DNA of 64,000 bases from Phyllobacterium zundukense (GTDB lineage: Bacteria > Pseudomonadota > Alphaproteobacteria > Rhizobiales > Rhizobiaceae): assembly GCF_002764115.1 (NCBI RefSeq), contig NZ_CP017940.1, positions 1,524,501 to 1,588,500 of the forward strand, written 5' to 3'. This document shows positions 45,380 through 54,867 of the stretch, in pieces. A model generated the notes under the pieces. That model was not told the DNA's origin. It ran no database searches and saw nothing but the letters and a program-made list of their open reading frames with translations. A program made the position numbers and the translations under genes. How positions within the stretch are numbered: the first letter of the stretch is position 1; each line of letters starts with the position of its first letter.

Positions 45380-48300
45380 CTAAAAGCCCCGCGCTGGTGT
45401 CTCGACGACCGCCTTTGGCTTGCGCCGGAGGGAGCGAAGCGCAACATAGAAGACCGGTGTCAGGAACAGACCGAAGAAGGTGACGCCGAGCATGCCGGAA
45501 AACACCGCCGTACCCAACGACTGGCGCATTTCTGCACCTGGACCCGTTGCAATCATCAACGGCACAACGCCGAAGATGAAGGCAAATGCTGTCATCAGGA
45601 TCGGACGCAGACGCAGGTGGCTCGCTTCGATGGCGGCTTCCACCGGCGTAGCGCCGTCGTCCTCGTGCTGACGCGCGAATTCGACGATCAAGATGGCGTT
45701 CTTCGCGGCGAGGCCAATCAGGACGACAAGCCCGATTTGCGTCAGGATATTGTTGTCCATACCTCGCAGACTGACGCCTATGAGCGCGGCGAGCACGGCC
45801 AGCGGAACGATCAGGATGATCGCCAGCGGTAGCACCCAGCTTTCATATTGCGCCGAGAGTGCAAGGAAGACGAAGATTACCGACAAGCCAAAGATGAATA
45901 TCGCCGTGTTGCCGGTGCTGCGTTCCTGGAACGCGAGTTCCGTCCAGTTGAAAGTCGTGCCGGGTGGTAGCGTTTTCGTCGCTAATGCTTCCATCTTGTC
46001 GAGCGCGTCGCCCGTGGATACGCCGGGAGCCGGGTTGCCCTGCAACGGTACGGAAACGTACATATTGTACCGTTGCACCAGCGAGGGGCCGGTCGTATCC
46101 CTGATATCGACCAGCGTGCCGAGCGGCACGAGCGCGCCGGTTGACGAGCGCACCTTCAGATCGAGAATGTTCGAACGTTCCATGCGATACGGCTGGTCAG
46201 CTTGCGCCCGAACCTGATAAACCCGCCCGAAAGCATTGAAATCGTTGACATAAGAGGTGCCAAGGTTGATCGATAATGTCTCGAAGATGTTCGGTATCGG
46301 GACATTGAGTGCCCGCGCCTTGTCGCGGTCAATTTCGAGGAAGTATTGCGGGCTCGATGCCGAGAATGTTGTGAAGACGCCTGTGAGACCGGGCGTCTGG
46401 TTTGCCTCTCCCATCATCTGATGGGCGAGGGCGAGAACCCGGCGCATATCGGAACTGTCACGGTCGAGCAGTTGCATCTTGAAGCCGCCAGAATTGCCGA
46501 CGCCGCGGATGGAGGGCGGTGGCACGGCGATGATGAAGGCTTCCTGTATGCTCTGCAGGCTGCCAAACAGCTGGCCAATGATCGCGTTGGCGGTCTGGCC
46601 ATGTTTGAGCCTCTCCTCGAATGGTTCAAACGGCGCAAAGACAACGCCGGAGTTTGAGGCATTTGTGAAAGTGGCGCCGTTGAAGCCAGCGAAGGCGACA
46701 GCATTACTGACGCCAGGGACCTTCCTGACGATCTCGGATGCACGTTTTATCACTGCATCTGTGCGTTCCAGTGATGCGCCGTCGGGCAATTGGACGACGA
46801 CGATGGCATAACCCTGGTCCAGCGTGGGGATAAAGCCGCGCGGCACAGTTGTCGCCATATACCAGGTAGCCCCGAGGAGAGCCACGAAAACCAGAAGGCT
46901 GGCTATCAAGCCTGTCGCAGAACCAACAAGTCCCCGGACAACCCGCGAATATCCAGACGCCATCTTGTCGAACCCGGTATTGAAGCCGTTTGCAAGTGTT
47001 CGTCCAAAACGGGTCAAGGGGTTTCGCGGTTGCGTAGCGTGCTCATGTGGACGCAGAACGATTGCTGCCAGCGCCGGCGAAAGCGTCAATGAATTGAGCG
47101 CGGAGATCGCAGTTGCGACAGCAATTGTCACGGCAAATTGCAGATAGAATTGACCCGTAATGCCTGGAATGAATGCGGTGGGCACAAAAACGGCGATCAG
47201 CACCAGCGAGATGGCGATAACAGCCGTTCCAACCTCATCCATCGTCACGTGCGCGGCTTGTTTCGGGGTCATCCCGGCCGCCAAGTTTCGTTCGACGTTC
47301 TCGACCACAACGATCGCATCGTCGACGACGATACCAATGGCAAGCACCAGACCGAACAGCGTCAACATGTTCAGCGAGAAGCCGAAAGCCAGCAGGAATG
47401 CCAACGTACCGATAAGCGATACGGGGATCGCGACGATCGGAATGATTGCTGTCCGCCACGATTGCAGGAAGACAAGCACCACCAGGGCAACGAGGATTAC
47501 GGCTTCGAGAATGGTCTTATAGACCTCGTTGATCGATTCCGAGATGAATTCCGTTGGGTTGTAGACGATGTCGTAGGTTAGTCCGGCTGGAAAATCCTTG
47601 GCGAGGTCCACCATCGTCGCTTTGATAATGTCGGCGGTCTCCAAGGCATTCGTGCCTGGGCGGTTGAAAATGCCGAGAGCGACCGCAGGACTGCCGTCAA
47701 GGTAACTGTTGGTCACGTAATCCTTCGCGCCAAGTTCGACGCGTGCGACATCCTGCAGCTGTACAAGCCGTCCGCTTTCTGTCGCCTTGACAATTACATA
47801 ACGGAATTGCCTCGCATCACTGAATCGGCCTTGGGTTGTTACCGTATACTGGAAGGCATTCGTTCCGGAGGCAGGTGGTCCGCCGATGGAACCGCCGGAT
47901 ACCTGCACATTCTGCTCCTGCAGGGCCTGGACGACATCACTCGACGTCATGCCATAGGCCGCCAGCTTTTGGGGATCGAGCCAGATACGCAGGGAGAATT
48001 CACGCTCGCCAAAGATCGTGAGATCACCGACGCCATCGAGCCGCAACAGGACGTCGCGAATACGCGACCGGGCGTAGTTCGAAACGTAAAGCTGATCGTA
48101 GCGATTGTCCGGCGACAGAAGGTGAATCACCATCATCAGATCCGGTGAGCTCTTCGTCGTCGTTATGCCGAGCCTCCGCACCTCTTCAGGCAGGCGAGGC
48201 TCGGCGATCGAGACGCGGTTCTGCACAAGGACCTGCGCCTTGTCGAGGTCGGTACCGAGCTTGAACGTGATCGTCAGCGCCATCGATCCGTCGGCCGTCG

Positions 48301-48550
48301 AATAGGACGACATATACAGCATGTCCTCGACGCCGTTGATTTCCTGCTCGATGGGAGTCGCCACCACATTGGCAATGGTTTCTGCATCGGCACCTGGATA
48401 GGAGGTGCGCACTACAATCGTCGGTGGAGCAATTTCCGGATATTGCGCCACGGGAAGCTGCGTATAGGCGATACCGCCGACAATCAGCAGGACGATGGAA
48501 AGAACGGATGCGAAGATAGGCCGGTCGACGAAGAAATGCGCGAACCTCAT
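45380..48550 (-). CDS. RND efflux inner-membrane transporter (AcrB/BepE-like)
   Basis: This 1056-residue proton-driven pump exports hydrophobic drugs and detergents. It has the HAE-1 start MRFAHFFVDRPIFASVLSIV, the porter-domain region YPGADAETIANVVATPIE, and the proton-relay Asp pair in AIGIVVDDAIVVVENVER. Duplicated halves and about twelve helices fit the family. It overlaps the adaptor gene by four bases. No outer-membrane channel gene and no local TetR regulator are adjacent, so it presumably pairs with a TolC-type protein encoded elsewhere, as in Brucella Bep systems. Confidence 0.95.
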   Translation of the reverse strand: MRFAHFFVDRPIFASVLSIVLLIVGGIAYTQLPVAQYPEIAPPTIVVRTSYPGADAETIANVVATPIEQEINGVEDMLYMSSYSTADGSMALTITFKLGTDLDKAQVLVQNRVSIAEPRLPEEVRRLGITTTKSSPDLMMVIHLLSPDNRYDQLYVSNYARSRIRDVLLRLDGVGDLTIFGEREFSLRIWLDPQKLAAYGMTSSDVVQALQEQNVQVSGGSIGGPPASGTNAFQYTVTTQGRFSDARQFRYVIVKATESGRLVQLQDVARVELGAKDYVTNSYLDGSPAVALGIFNRPGTNALETADIIKATMVDLAKDFPAGLTYDIVYNPTEFISESINEVYKTILEAVILVALVVLVFLQSWRTAIIPIVAIPVSLIGTLAFLLAFGFSLNMLTLFGLVLAIGIVVDDAIVVVENVERNLAAGMTPKQAAHVTMDEVGTAVIAISLVLIAVFVPTAFIPGITGQFYLQFAVTIAVATAISALNSLTLSPALAAIVLRPHEHATQPRNPLTRFGRTLANGFNTGFDKMASGYSRVVRGLVGSATGLIASLLVFVALLGATWYMATTVPRGFIPTLDQGYAIVVVQLPDGASLERTDAVIKRASEIVRKVPGVSNAVAFAGFNGATFTNASNSGVVFAPFEPFEERLKHGQTANAIIGQLFGSLQSIQEAFIIAVPPPSIRGVGNSGGFKMQLLDRDSSDMRRVLALAHQMMGEANQTPGLTGVFTTFSASSPQYFLEIDRDKARALNVPIPNIFETLSINLGTSYVNDFNAFGRVYQVRAQADQPYRMERSNILDLKVRSSTGALVPLGTLVDIRDTTGPSLVQRYNMYVSVPLQGNPAPGVSTGDALDKMEALATKTLPPGTTFNWTELAFQERSTGNTAIFIFGLSVIFVFLALSAQYESWVLPLAIILIVPLAVLAALIGVSLRGMDNNILTQIGLVVLIGLAAKNAILIVEFARQHEDDGATPVEAAIEASHLRLRPILMTAFAFIFGVVPLMIATGPGAEMRQSLGTAVFSGMLGVTFFGLFLTPVFYVALRSLRRKPKAVVETPARGF

Positions 48551-49713
48551 TGGCCGGCTCCCGCCACAGACGGGCTTTCCGGGGGCAGTACGACAAGTTC
48601 CGGCTTGACCTTCGCACCGGGACGAATCCGCATCAATCCGTTGACAACAATCGTCTCATCGCCAGTCATGCCCTCGCGGATGACGCGGTAGCCGTAGAGA
48701 GTCGGCCCCAGTCTTACCGGCTTCGGTGTGACGGTACCGTCCTCGCTTACAACAAAGACGACCCGCTCGTTCTGGTCGGACCCGATCGCATCGTCAGGTA
48801 TCAGTATGCCCTTGTACTTGTTCGAGGCGGCCACTTCGACGCGGCCGAAAAGCCCCGGTTGCAGGATGAGTTTGGGATTGTCGAAGCGGGCTCGCACGCG
48901 CATTGTACCGGTCGCCGCGTCAAGACGGTTTTCCGCAAAGTCGAGTTTGCCCTTGACTGGCGGTTCGCCGGAATCGGTCAGCTTGACCGTAACTTCAAGC
49001 CCTCCACCGCCTTCCTGCAGGATTTGACCGTTTTCACGGGCCGTGCGCGCATAGTTAAGCAGATTGCGCTCGTCCACATCGAAGTAAAAGTCGATCGGGT
49101 CCAGCTGGACGATGGTGGTCAGTATCGTATCGTTTGCATTGACCAGATTGCCGACAGAGATGAGCCGGCGGTCGATGCGGCCGTCCTGGGGCGCCGTAAT
49201 TTCCGTGTACATCAGGTTGAGCTTGGCGCCGTCAACAGAAGCCTGGGCGCCGGTTACACTGGCCTGGCCGGCCAGGAAAGCGCGCCGCTGGTCGTCAAGG
49301 GTCGAGACGGATAACGTGCCGCTGCCGGTGAGCGATTCCGTCCGCTTGAACTGGGCTTCCGCATAGTTGAGCGTCGTCTTGGCAACCTCCAGCGCCGACT
49401 GCGCCTGTGCGAGTGCAGTCACATAGGGACGCTGGTCGATCGTGAAAAGCGGGTCACCTTTCTTGACCAGGGCGCCATCCTTGAAATGCACCGTATCGAG
49501 ATAACCATCGATACGGGAACGGACGGCCACTTGATTGACAGCTTCAAACCGCCCAATGAACTCATCGGCATCGATAACGTCGCGCACGACCGGTTTCGCT
49601 ACCGTCACGGGCGGCGGAGGCGGAGCAGCGGCCTCTTGGGCCAATGCTGCAGATGCCGAGAAAATGACGGCGGTGAAGCCAAGCCGAATGGCTGAGATGA
49701 ACGTTCGTGACAA
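48547..49713 (-). CDS. RND efflux periplasmic adaptor (AcrA/BepD-like membrane fusion protein)
   Basis: The 388-residue membrane fusion protein links the inner-membrane pump to an outer-membrane channel. It has a signal peptide (FISAIRLGFTAVIFSASAAL, cleavage after ALA near residue 25), a lipoyl-like segment VAVRSRIDGYLDTVHFKDG, an alpha-helical hairpin region and the beta-barrel RLISVGNLVN. The start is a TTG at 49713 with an excellent GGAGG seven bases upstream. It precedes and overlaps the pump gene, forming the bepDE-type operon. Confidence 0.92.
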   Translation of the reverse strand: MSRTFISAIRLGFTAVIFSASAALAQEAAAPPPPPVTVAKPVVRDVIDADEFIGRFEAVNQVAVRSRIDGYLDTVHFKDGALVKKGDPLFTIDQRPYVTALAQAQSALEVAKTTLNYAEAQFKRTESLTGSGTLSVSTLDDQRRAFLAGQASVTGAQASVDGAKLNLMYTEITAPQDGRIDRRLISVGNLVNANDTILTTIVQLDPIDFYFDVDERNLLNYARTARENGQILQEGGGGLEVTVKLTDSGEPPVKGKLDFAENRLDAATGTMRVRARFDNPKLILQPGLFGRVEVAASNKYKGILIPDDAIGSDQNERVVFVVSEDGTVTPKPVRLGPTLYGYRVIREGMTGDETIVVNGLMRIRPGAKVKPELVVLPPESPSVAGAGQ

Positions 49714-49817
49714 GGGTAGCCTCCATGACAGTCAGACTTCCGATGCGTCGCGCCGGCAAATGCCAGGGTAATCAACTGGTTGGAACAGCTGGAAGGCCCA
49801 TTCAGCGGACGATCAAG

Positions 49818-50114
49818 TCAAGTAATGCAAGTCAGGTATTCAACGCTCAGTATATGCTGCTCGTGGAGTCTCGACACGATCGGCACTTTGCACATCGGCA
49901 CAAGGTGCACCCAAATATCATCTGTCTCAAAACCCAACGCATCCAGACTTGCACAGTTCGATTTCCTTGTCACCACGCAATCGTGGGTAGCGGAGGGCTT
50001 GAGATTTGCAATTTCACCGCCCGCGATGGCTCTGCCATTGATTTTTACACGCAGTGGAAGTAAAGGGAGCGACCAGTCGGTAAGGGTGCAATTTCTTCCG
50101 CAACTTTGTGCCAC
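49818..50114 (-). CDS. Small ORF of unknown function, weakly PilZ-like
   Basis: A 98-residue frame opens with GTG at 50114 and reads MAQSCGRNCTLTDWSLPLLP, then LRVKINGRAIAGGEIANL and, near the end, SRLHEQHILSVEYLT. The pattern of NGRAI, DCVV and a final SVEYL faintly recalls PilZ domains, but key RxxxR and D/NxSxxG motifs are not clear. Four cysteines in the first two thirds are unusual for PilZ. It could be a spurious frame in non-coding DNA; no obvious ribosome site precedes it. Confidence 0.25.
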   Translation of the reverse strand: MAQSCGRNCTLTDWSLPLLPLRVKINGRAIAGGEIANLKPSATHDCVVTRKSNCASLDALGFETDDIWVHLVPMCKVPIVSRLHEQHILSVEYLTCIT

Positions 50115-50201
50115 ATTCTGTGATACAATCTGTGCCGCAAATCGAGAGTTGAGTTAGAAATAAAGCAATAAAATCAACGTGGATGGCAGGAGCTTTGCTT
50201 G

Positions 50202-50215
50202 CTCCATCCGCACCA
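50202..50215 (+). other. Candidate attachment-site remnant matching tRNA-Leu 3' end
   Basis: CTCCATCCGCACCA here matches CTCTATCCGCACCA at 27410-27423, the last bases of tRNA-Leu, at 13 of 14 positions, including a 10-base exact run. Same orientation, 22.8 kb apart, bracketing only accessory genes, with core tig following. This fits an att repeat left by an island, but no integrase remains, and a short chance match cannot be excluded. Confidence 0.35.
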
Positions 50216-50305
50216 GAAGCCACGATGGCAGACAGTTTTTCTCCCGCAATTTGGCCAGCGAGCCGGCGACGGCGGGACAAATGTTAAAAAAGTGAAGGTT
50301 TGGAC

Positions 50306-51730
50306 ATGCAGGTTACTGAAACGCTCAATGAAGGGCTGAAGCGCGAGATCAAGGTCGTTGTTCCGGCCAAGGATCTGGAAGCAAAGCTTTCCGAACGCCT
50401 CCAGGGCGCCAGCGCAAAAGCGCGCATCAATGGCTTCCGCCCCGGCAAGGTGCCCATGGCCCATCTGCGCAAGATGTACGGCAAGTCGTTCATGGCTGAA
50501 GTCGTCAACGAGATCCTGAGCGATTCATCGCGGACCATCCTTGCTGACCGCAACGAAAAGTCCGCTACCCAGCCTGAAGTCGTCATGACCGAAGACGAGA
50601 AGGAAGCGGAAAAGGTTCTGAGCGGTCAGGCCGATTTCGAGTTCTCGCTGAACTATGAAGTTCTGCCAGCCATCGAAATCAAGGATGCGTCGAAGATCAG
50701 CGTTGTCCGCGAAGTCGTCGATGTGACCGACGAGGAAGTCGAAGAGCAGGTCAAGCGCGTAGCAAGCTCTGCCCAGACCTTCGAAACGAAGAAGGGCAAG
50801 GCCGAAAGCGGTGATCGCGTTACCATGGATTACCTCGGCAAGGTCGATGGCGTTGCTTTTGATGGCGGCACTGACAGCGACGCAACGCTCGTTCTCGGAT
50901 CCGGCCAGTTCATTCCGGGCTTTGAAGACCAGTTGATCGGCGTCAAGGCCGGCGACGAAAAGCAGATCAACGTGACGTTCCCGGCCGAATACGGTGCGGC
51001 ACACCTCGCAGGCAAGGACGCAACCTTCGACATTACCGTCAAGGAAGTTGCCAAGCCGGGCGAACTCGAGATCAATGATGAGACCGCCAAGAAGCTCGGT
51101 ATCGAAAGCGCCGATCGTCTGCGTCAGGTCATCCGCGAGCAGATCGAGAGCCAGTACGGCACGTTCACCCGCCAGAAGGTCAAGCGCCAGATTCTCGATG
51201 CGCTGGACGGCGAGTACAAATTCGAATCGCCAGAACGTCTGATCAATGCCGAGTTCAACAACATCTGGGCACAGATCGGCAGCGACCTTCAGGAAGCCGG
51301 CAAGACCTTCGAAGACGAAGATACGACGGAAGAAGAAGCTCGCGAAGAGTACCGCAAGCTGGCGGAACGCCGTGTGCGCCTCGGGCTCGTGCTCTCGGAA
51401 ATCGGCAACAAGGCCGGCATCGAAGTAACCGAAGAAGAACTTCAGCGCGCCGTCTACGACCAGGTTCGCCGCTATCCGGGTCAGGAACAGCAGATCTATG
51501 AATTCTTCCGCAAGACGCCGGAAGCAGTCAACAATCTGCGCGCTCCGATCTTCGAGGAAAAGGTTGTCGATCACCTTCTCTCGAACATCAATGTCACCGA
51601 CAAGAAGGTGACCAAGGAAGAGCTGATGGCTGACGACGAGGCAGATGCCAAGTCGGATGAAGCCAAGAAGCCTGCCAAGAAGGCAGCGCCGAAGAAGGCC
51701 GCCAAGAAGAAGACCGACGACGAGGCATAA
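50306..51730 (+). CDS. tig: Trigger factor
   Basis: The ribosome-associated chaperone and prolyl isomerase is 474 residues from the ATG at 50306 (an in-frame TTG lies six bases earlier). The ribosome-binding N-domain includes [20 protein letters not shown], the FKBP-like PPIase domain shows [20 protein letters not shown], and the long helical C-domain follows. The tail is Lys/Ala-rich ([16 protein letters not shown]), common in rhizobia. A strong terminator follows the stop codon. Confidence 0.97.
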   Translation: MQVTETLNEGLKREIKVVVPAKDLEAKLSERLQGASAKARINGFRPGKVPMAHLRKMYGKSFMAEVVNEILSDSSRTILADRNEKSATQPEVVMTEDEKEAEKVLSGQADFEFSLNYEVLPAIEIKDASKISVVREVVDVTDEEVEEQVKRVASSAQTFETKKGKAESGDRVTMDYLGKVDGVAFDGGTDSDATLVLGSGQFIPGFEDQLIGVKAGDEKQINVTFPAEYGAAHLAGKDATFDITVKEVAKPGELEINDETAKKLGIESADRLRQVIREQIESQYGTFTRQKVKRQILDALDGEYKFESPERLINAEFNNIWAQIGSDLQEAGKTFEDEDTTEEEAREEYRKLAERRVRLGLVLSEIGNKAGIEVTEEELQRAVYDQVRRYPGQEQQIYEFFRKTPEAVNNLRAPIFEEKVVDHLLSNINVTDKKVTKEELMADDEADAKSDEAKKPAKKAAPKKAAKKKTDDEA

Positions 51731-51755
51731 GCCTTCGCCGCTCGTTGGGAATAAG

Positions 51756-51781
51756 AAAAGGCCGCTTCAAGCGGCCTTTTT
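51756..51781 (+). terminator. Rho-independent terminator after tig
   Basis: AAAAGGCCGCTTCAAGCGGC followed by CTTTTT forms a perfect 11-bp stem with a TCAA tetraloop-type turn and a T-run. It lies 26 bases past the tig stop. Confidence 0.93.
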
Positions 51782-51829
51782 GTTAGCGTTGTGCATCAAC
51801 CCAATCTGCAATGCACGGGAGTTTACCCC

Positions 51830-52303
51830 TTGATCAAGATCCGGCCGCACATTCCAGCAGATAACACTGCGCTCGCTCTCCTGTTTGAGGAAATGCAGAA
51901 CCACTACCAAGTGTTCTGCCCTTCAGTGGAAACGATTGTGAGCGATCTTGCACGCCTACCTGCCGGGGTCGAAATACTGGTCGCTGAAGCGAGTACCATC
52001 GTCGGCTTTGCGGCGTTTTCGACGATCTATCCGGGTCCGGGCCTGAAGTCCGGCATTTTCTTGAAGGAGCTTTACGTTTGCGCGGCATTTCGGGGGAGCG
52101 GGGCGGGAAAACGACTGATGCGGGCGATTGCCGAGGTTGCCTTGCAGCGCGGGCATAAGCGCATTGACTGGACCGCCGATCGTGAAAATGCACGGCTGTT
52201 GAATTTCTACGCAACCCTCGGTGCGCTGGAGCAGCAGGAGAAGGTCTTCTATCGACTTTCTGGTGACGCGCTCGTTTCATTGGCGGCACCACAGAAATCC
52301 TGA
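51830..52303 (+). CDS. GNAT-family N-acetyltransferase
   Basis: The 157-residue protein (TTG start at 51830, MIKIRPHIPADNTALALLFE) has the GNAT fold: the acetyl-CoA loop appears as LYVCAAFRGSGAGKRLMRAI and the C-terminal segment as WTADRENARLLNFYATLGA. A GTG at 51791 would add 13 residues, but the shorter start follows GGGAG and matches the family N-terminus. The acceptor substrate is unknown. It converges with the BKACE gene two bases away. Confidence 0.82.
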   Translation: MIKIRPHIPADNTALALLFEEMQNHYQVFCPSVETIVSDLARLPAGVEILVAEASTIVGFAAFSTIYPGPGLKSGIFLKELYVCAAFRGSGAGKRLMRAIAEVALQRGHKRIDWTADRENARLLNFYATLGALEQQEKVFYRLSGDALVSLAAPQKS

Positions 52304-52305
52304 CC

Positions 52306-53049
52306 CTAATATGCCCGTGCAAGGAGAACGGCAGCGCGGACGATATCGGCATTATCAGTGGCCATCTTGCCGGTGGGCAGGAGATTGCTGTCCTCCAGCC
52401 CGATACGGCCGTCGTAACCGCGCGCCATGGCCTCCTTGAACATCGGCCACACACCCGCTTCATCGCCGTGCATCAAAATGGGGAGTTTGAATTTGGCCCG
52501 CTCCAGGACCTCTATGATCCCGGTCGCAGCAGCGAGCCCCTCTTCGATGTCCTGTTCGTTGATTTCGATCAAGACGCGAAGGCATTTCCTGGCATCGGGC
52601 AAAGTCACAAAGCGCTCTGCATCGCTGATGGACCAGATTCCTGCCTCGACCGCGATGCCCTTGCCAAAGACGAGCGAAATCACTTCAGCCGCGTCCTCCT
52701 CGATAAGATTGACGGAGACATAGTCGGGAAGCAGCTCGCAGTGTTCTATTGGCTTCTGGCGTGCCTTGCCGCCGGGTGGGATGCGCCAGTGCGTCGAAAG
52801 TCCAACCGGGATGCCGGGGACACTTTTGCGGATCGCAAGGAGTGCTGCCGCAACATCGCCGGGATCGAGGCTCTCTGCGCCATCCGAACTGCGGGGATGG
52901 ATATGCAATTCGCTTGCCCCCGCCTTAACGGCGCGCGCAGCATCGCGGGCGAGTTCCGCCGCTGTAAAGGGCACTTCAGGATGGAAGTCGCGCGTTCGTC
53001 CGCCGTTCAAGCAGGCTTGCAGCATGGTTGGCACTCCAGTCACAGGCAT
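52306..53049 (-). CDS. BKACE-family protein (3-keto-5-aminohexanoate cleavage enzyme, DUF849)
   Basis: The 247-residue TIM-barrel enzyme belongs to the beta-keto acid cleavage enzymes, which condense a beta-keto acid with acetyl-CoA in a zinc-dependent reaction. The zinc His pair is in ELHIHPRSSD; the family start MLQACLNGGRTRDFHPEVPF is clear. It is shorter than the usual roughly 270-310 residues, so a reduced subtype is likely. An alternative start is the ATG at 53025. The AraC/GyrI gene upstream may regulate it, but that is only neighbourhood. Confidence 0.85.
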   Translation of the reverse strand: MPVTGVPTMLQACLNGGRTRDFHPEVPFTAAELARDAARAVKAGASELHIHPRSSDGAESLDPGDVAAALLAIRKSVPGIPVGLSTHWRIPPGGKARQKPIEHCELLPDYVSVNLIEEDAAEVISLVFGKGIAVEAGIWSISDAERFVTLPDARKCLRVLIEINEQDIEEGLAAATGIIEVLERAKFKLPILMHGDEAGVWPMFKEAMARGYDGRIGLEDSNLLPTGKMATDNADIVRAAVLLARAY

Positions 53050-53144
53050 GGGAGCTGATCATAGCGGATTTTGTGCTGACAGCGATATGTCAGGATTGAC
53101 GTATCGAGAGACGGCAGCTCCGCGCTGCCGCCCCTTTTCGAAAA

Positions 53145-53978
53145 TTAATTCTTGACCGGAATCCAGACTTCTAATCCACCATTGCCGGTTCGCGGATCGA
53201 ATTCCGGACCATAGCGCTCGAAATTCGGCGCGTCGGCGACCTCATGTCCGGATTCGGGAAGATATTTGCCCCAGATCGTCATCATTGTGCTGCGGATCGT
53301 CGAAATATGGTCCCGGTGGGCGAAGACCAGATATTTCTGTGCCGGAATACGTACGCGGCTGAACTCCGCCGGCAGGTCGGAAAAGTCTGTAACCTCCACG
53401 CCCGCTATGTAATCGAAGTTGTTTTCGTCGTCGCTGTTGCAGCAGACGCCATAGCCGACATCACCGACCTGGCCCGATACATGGCCGAAATGCGGGGCAA
53501 AGCGCTGCCATTGTGACGGGATCGCCTTGCTGGTCTCGCAGTTGTAGCGAGCACCAATTCCGGCGATGAGCAGCGGCTTGCCCTCGACTATGCGGGGTGT
53601 TTCGAGATTTACGACAAATGACTCGTCCATTTTGAGTGCCTCCACCAATGGGATGTTTTCGAGATGGCCCTGTGCGCGGACCTGTTCGGGCGTGAAGCCG
53701 AACTGGTCGCGGAAGGCCCGGGTGAACGCTTCATGGGAGCTGTAACCGGCATCGAGGGCGACGCAGAGAATATCGGGGGCACCATTGCACAGGATCCTGG
53801 CTGCCTCGGTCAGCCTCCGGCCACGTAAGTAGCCACTGACGGAGCAGCCTGTGAAAACAGCAAATGCACGCGACATGTAGAAGCGCGACAGGCCAGCCGA
53901 AGCCGCAATATCGTCCAGCGTGATGTCTTCGGCAAAATGCCCTTCGATAAACCAGATCGCCTTCTCAACCGGATTCAT
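53145..53978 (-). CDS. AraC-family regulator with GyrI-like effector domain
   Basis: The 277 residues start at the ATG at 53978 (MNPVEKAIWFIEGHFAEDIT), preceded by GGAGG; an upstream ATG at 53990 lies before that ribosome site and is less likely. The N-terminal half is an AraC double helix-turn-helix (LDDIAASAGLSRFYMSRAFA, then DAGYSSHEAFTRAFRDQFG). The C-terminal half is a GyrI/AraC effector-binding domain (VCCNSDDENNFDYIAGVEV), which usually binds small molecules. This N-HTH/C-GyrI order is the Rob/SoxS-like layout. The target genes are unknown; the adjacent BKACE gene is one candidate. Confidence 0.9.
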   Translation of the reverse strand: MNPVEKAIWFIEGHFAEDITLDDIAASAGLSRFYMSRAFAVFTGCSVSGYLRGRRLTEAARILCNGAPDILCVALDAGYSSHEAFTRAFRDQFGFTPEQVRAQGHLENIPLVEALKMDESFVVNLETPRIVEGKPLLIAGIGARYNCETSKAIPSQWQRFAPHFGHVSGQVGDVGYGVCCNSDDENNFDYIAGVEVTDFSDLPAEFSRVRIPAQKYLVFAHRDHISTIRSTMMTIWGKYLPESGHEVADAPNFERYGPEFDPRTGNGGLEVWIPVKN

Positions 53979-54050
53979 ACAAACCTCCATTCAAAGCAAA
54001 TACTCAGATAAAGGCTTCCGGTCCGGCGCATTTGATCGTGGTTGCTGTGA

Positions 54051-54854
54051 CTAAAAAAGTTTGAGCCCTTTGAGATTTGCATGGCCATTCTTGCCGATGA
54101 TGATGTGATCATGCACGACAATGCCCATTTGTGCACCGATACTGGCGATGGTCTTGGTCATATCGATATCGGCCTTGGAGGGGGTCGGATCGCCCGAGGG
54201 ATGATTGTGCGTAAGGATGATCGCGCTCGCCGAGAGCTGCAGCGCCCGTGCGATGACTTCGCGCGGATAGACAGGCGTGTGATCGATCGTGCCGACCTGC
54301 TGCACTTCGTCGGCGATCAGCGCGTTTTTCTTGTCGAGAAACAGGATACGAAACTGCTCGCGTGTCTCATGTGCCATGGCTGCAATGCAATAATCCATGA
54401 CTTTGCTCCAAGAGCTTAACACCGTCTTTTCGCGAATATCGCTGCGAATGATGCGATGGGTGAAGGCGGATACCAGTTTGAGATCGAATGCGACCGCCGG
54501 ACCACAGCCTCTGACCTCGCGCAGGAGATGCTCGGGCGCGCCGAGAACTTCTGCTAACGAGCCAAAGCGGGCGAGAAGTGCCTTGGCCAGCGGTTTTGTG
54601 TCGCCCTGACGGATCGACCGATAGAGCAGCATTTCCAGCATTTCATAGTCGGCGAATCCCGCATGCCCGACGTTCTGAAAGCGCTCTTTCATGCGCTCGC
54701 GATGGCCGAGATAGTGCGGCGGCTCTTCCTCTGGCGTGGTCTTCCGCTCCGCGTTGCGCTCGGTGTCTTCTGGCTCAACGGCAGGTTGTTTTGGGGAGAG
54801 TTTCGCGGAAGGCTCGTTGAGGAAGAAAGTCTGTTCTGGCTTTTCTTCGCTCAT
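54051..54854 (-). CDS. radC: RadC-family (UPF0758) JAB-domain protein
   Basis: The 267-residue protein has an N-terminal helix-hairpin-helix region and the JAMM/MPN-like metalloprotease core with [19 protein letters not shown], whose His, Ser and Asp ligate zinc. Despite the name, a role in recombination repair is doubted; the biochemical function is unknown. It lies 13 bases from map on the same strand, as in many rhizobia. Confidence 0.9.
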   Translation of the reverse strand: MSEEKPEQTFFLNEPSAKLSPKQPAVEPEDTERNAERKTTPEEEPPHYLGHRERMKERFQNVGHAGFADYEMLEMLLYRSIRQGDTKPLAKALLARFGSLAEVLGAPEHLLREVRGCGPAVAFDLKLVSAFTHRIIRSDIREKTVLSSWSKVMDYCIAAMAHETREQFRILFLDKKNALIADEVQQVGTIDHTPVYPREVIARALQLSASAIILTHNHPSGDPTPSKADIDMTKTIASIGAQMGIVVHDHIIIGKNGHANLKGLKLF

Positions 54855-54867
54855 CTGCCTCGCATTC

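Larger units (their letters stand above)
49714..50305. other. 592-base intergenic region between the efflux operon and tig
   Basis: The region holds the putative promoters of the leftward efflux operon and of tig, a weak minus-strand ORF (49818-50114), and at 50187-50210 a hairpin GGAGC-loop-GCTCC nested in GGATGG/ATCC. The 14-base match to the tRNA-Leu 3' end lies at 50202-50215. Apart from these I see no gene; a TetR regulator for the pump is not present. Confidence 0.5.
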
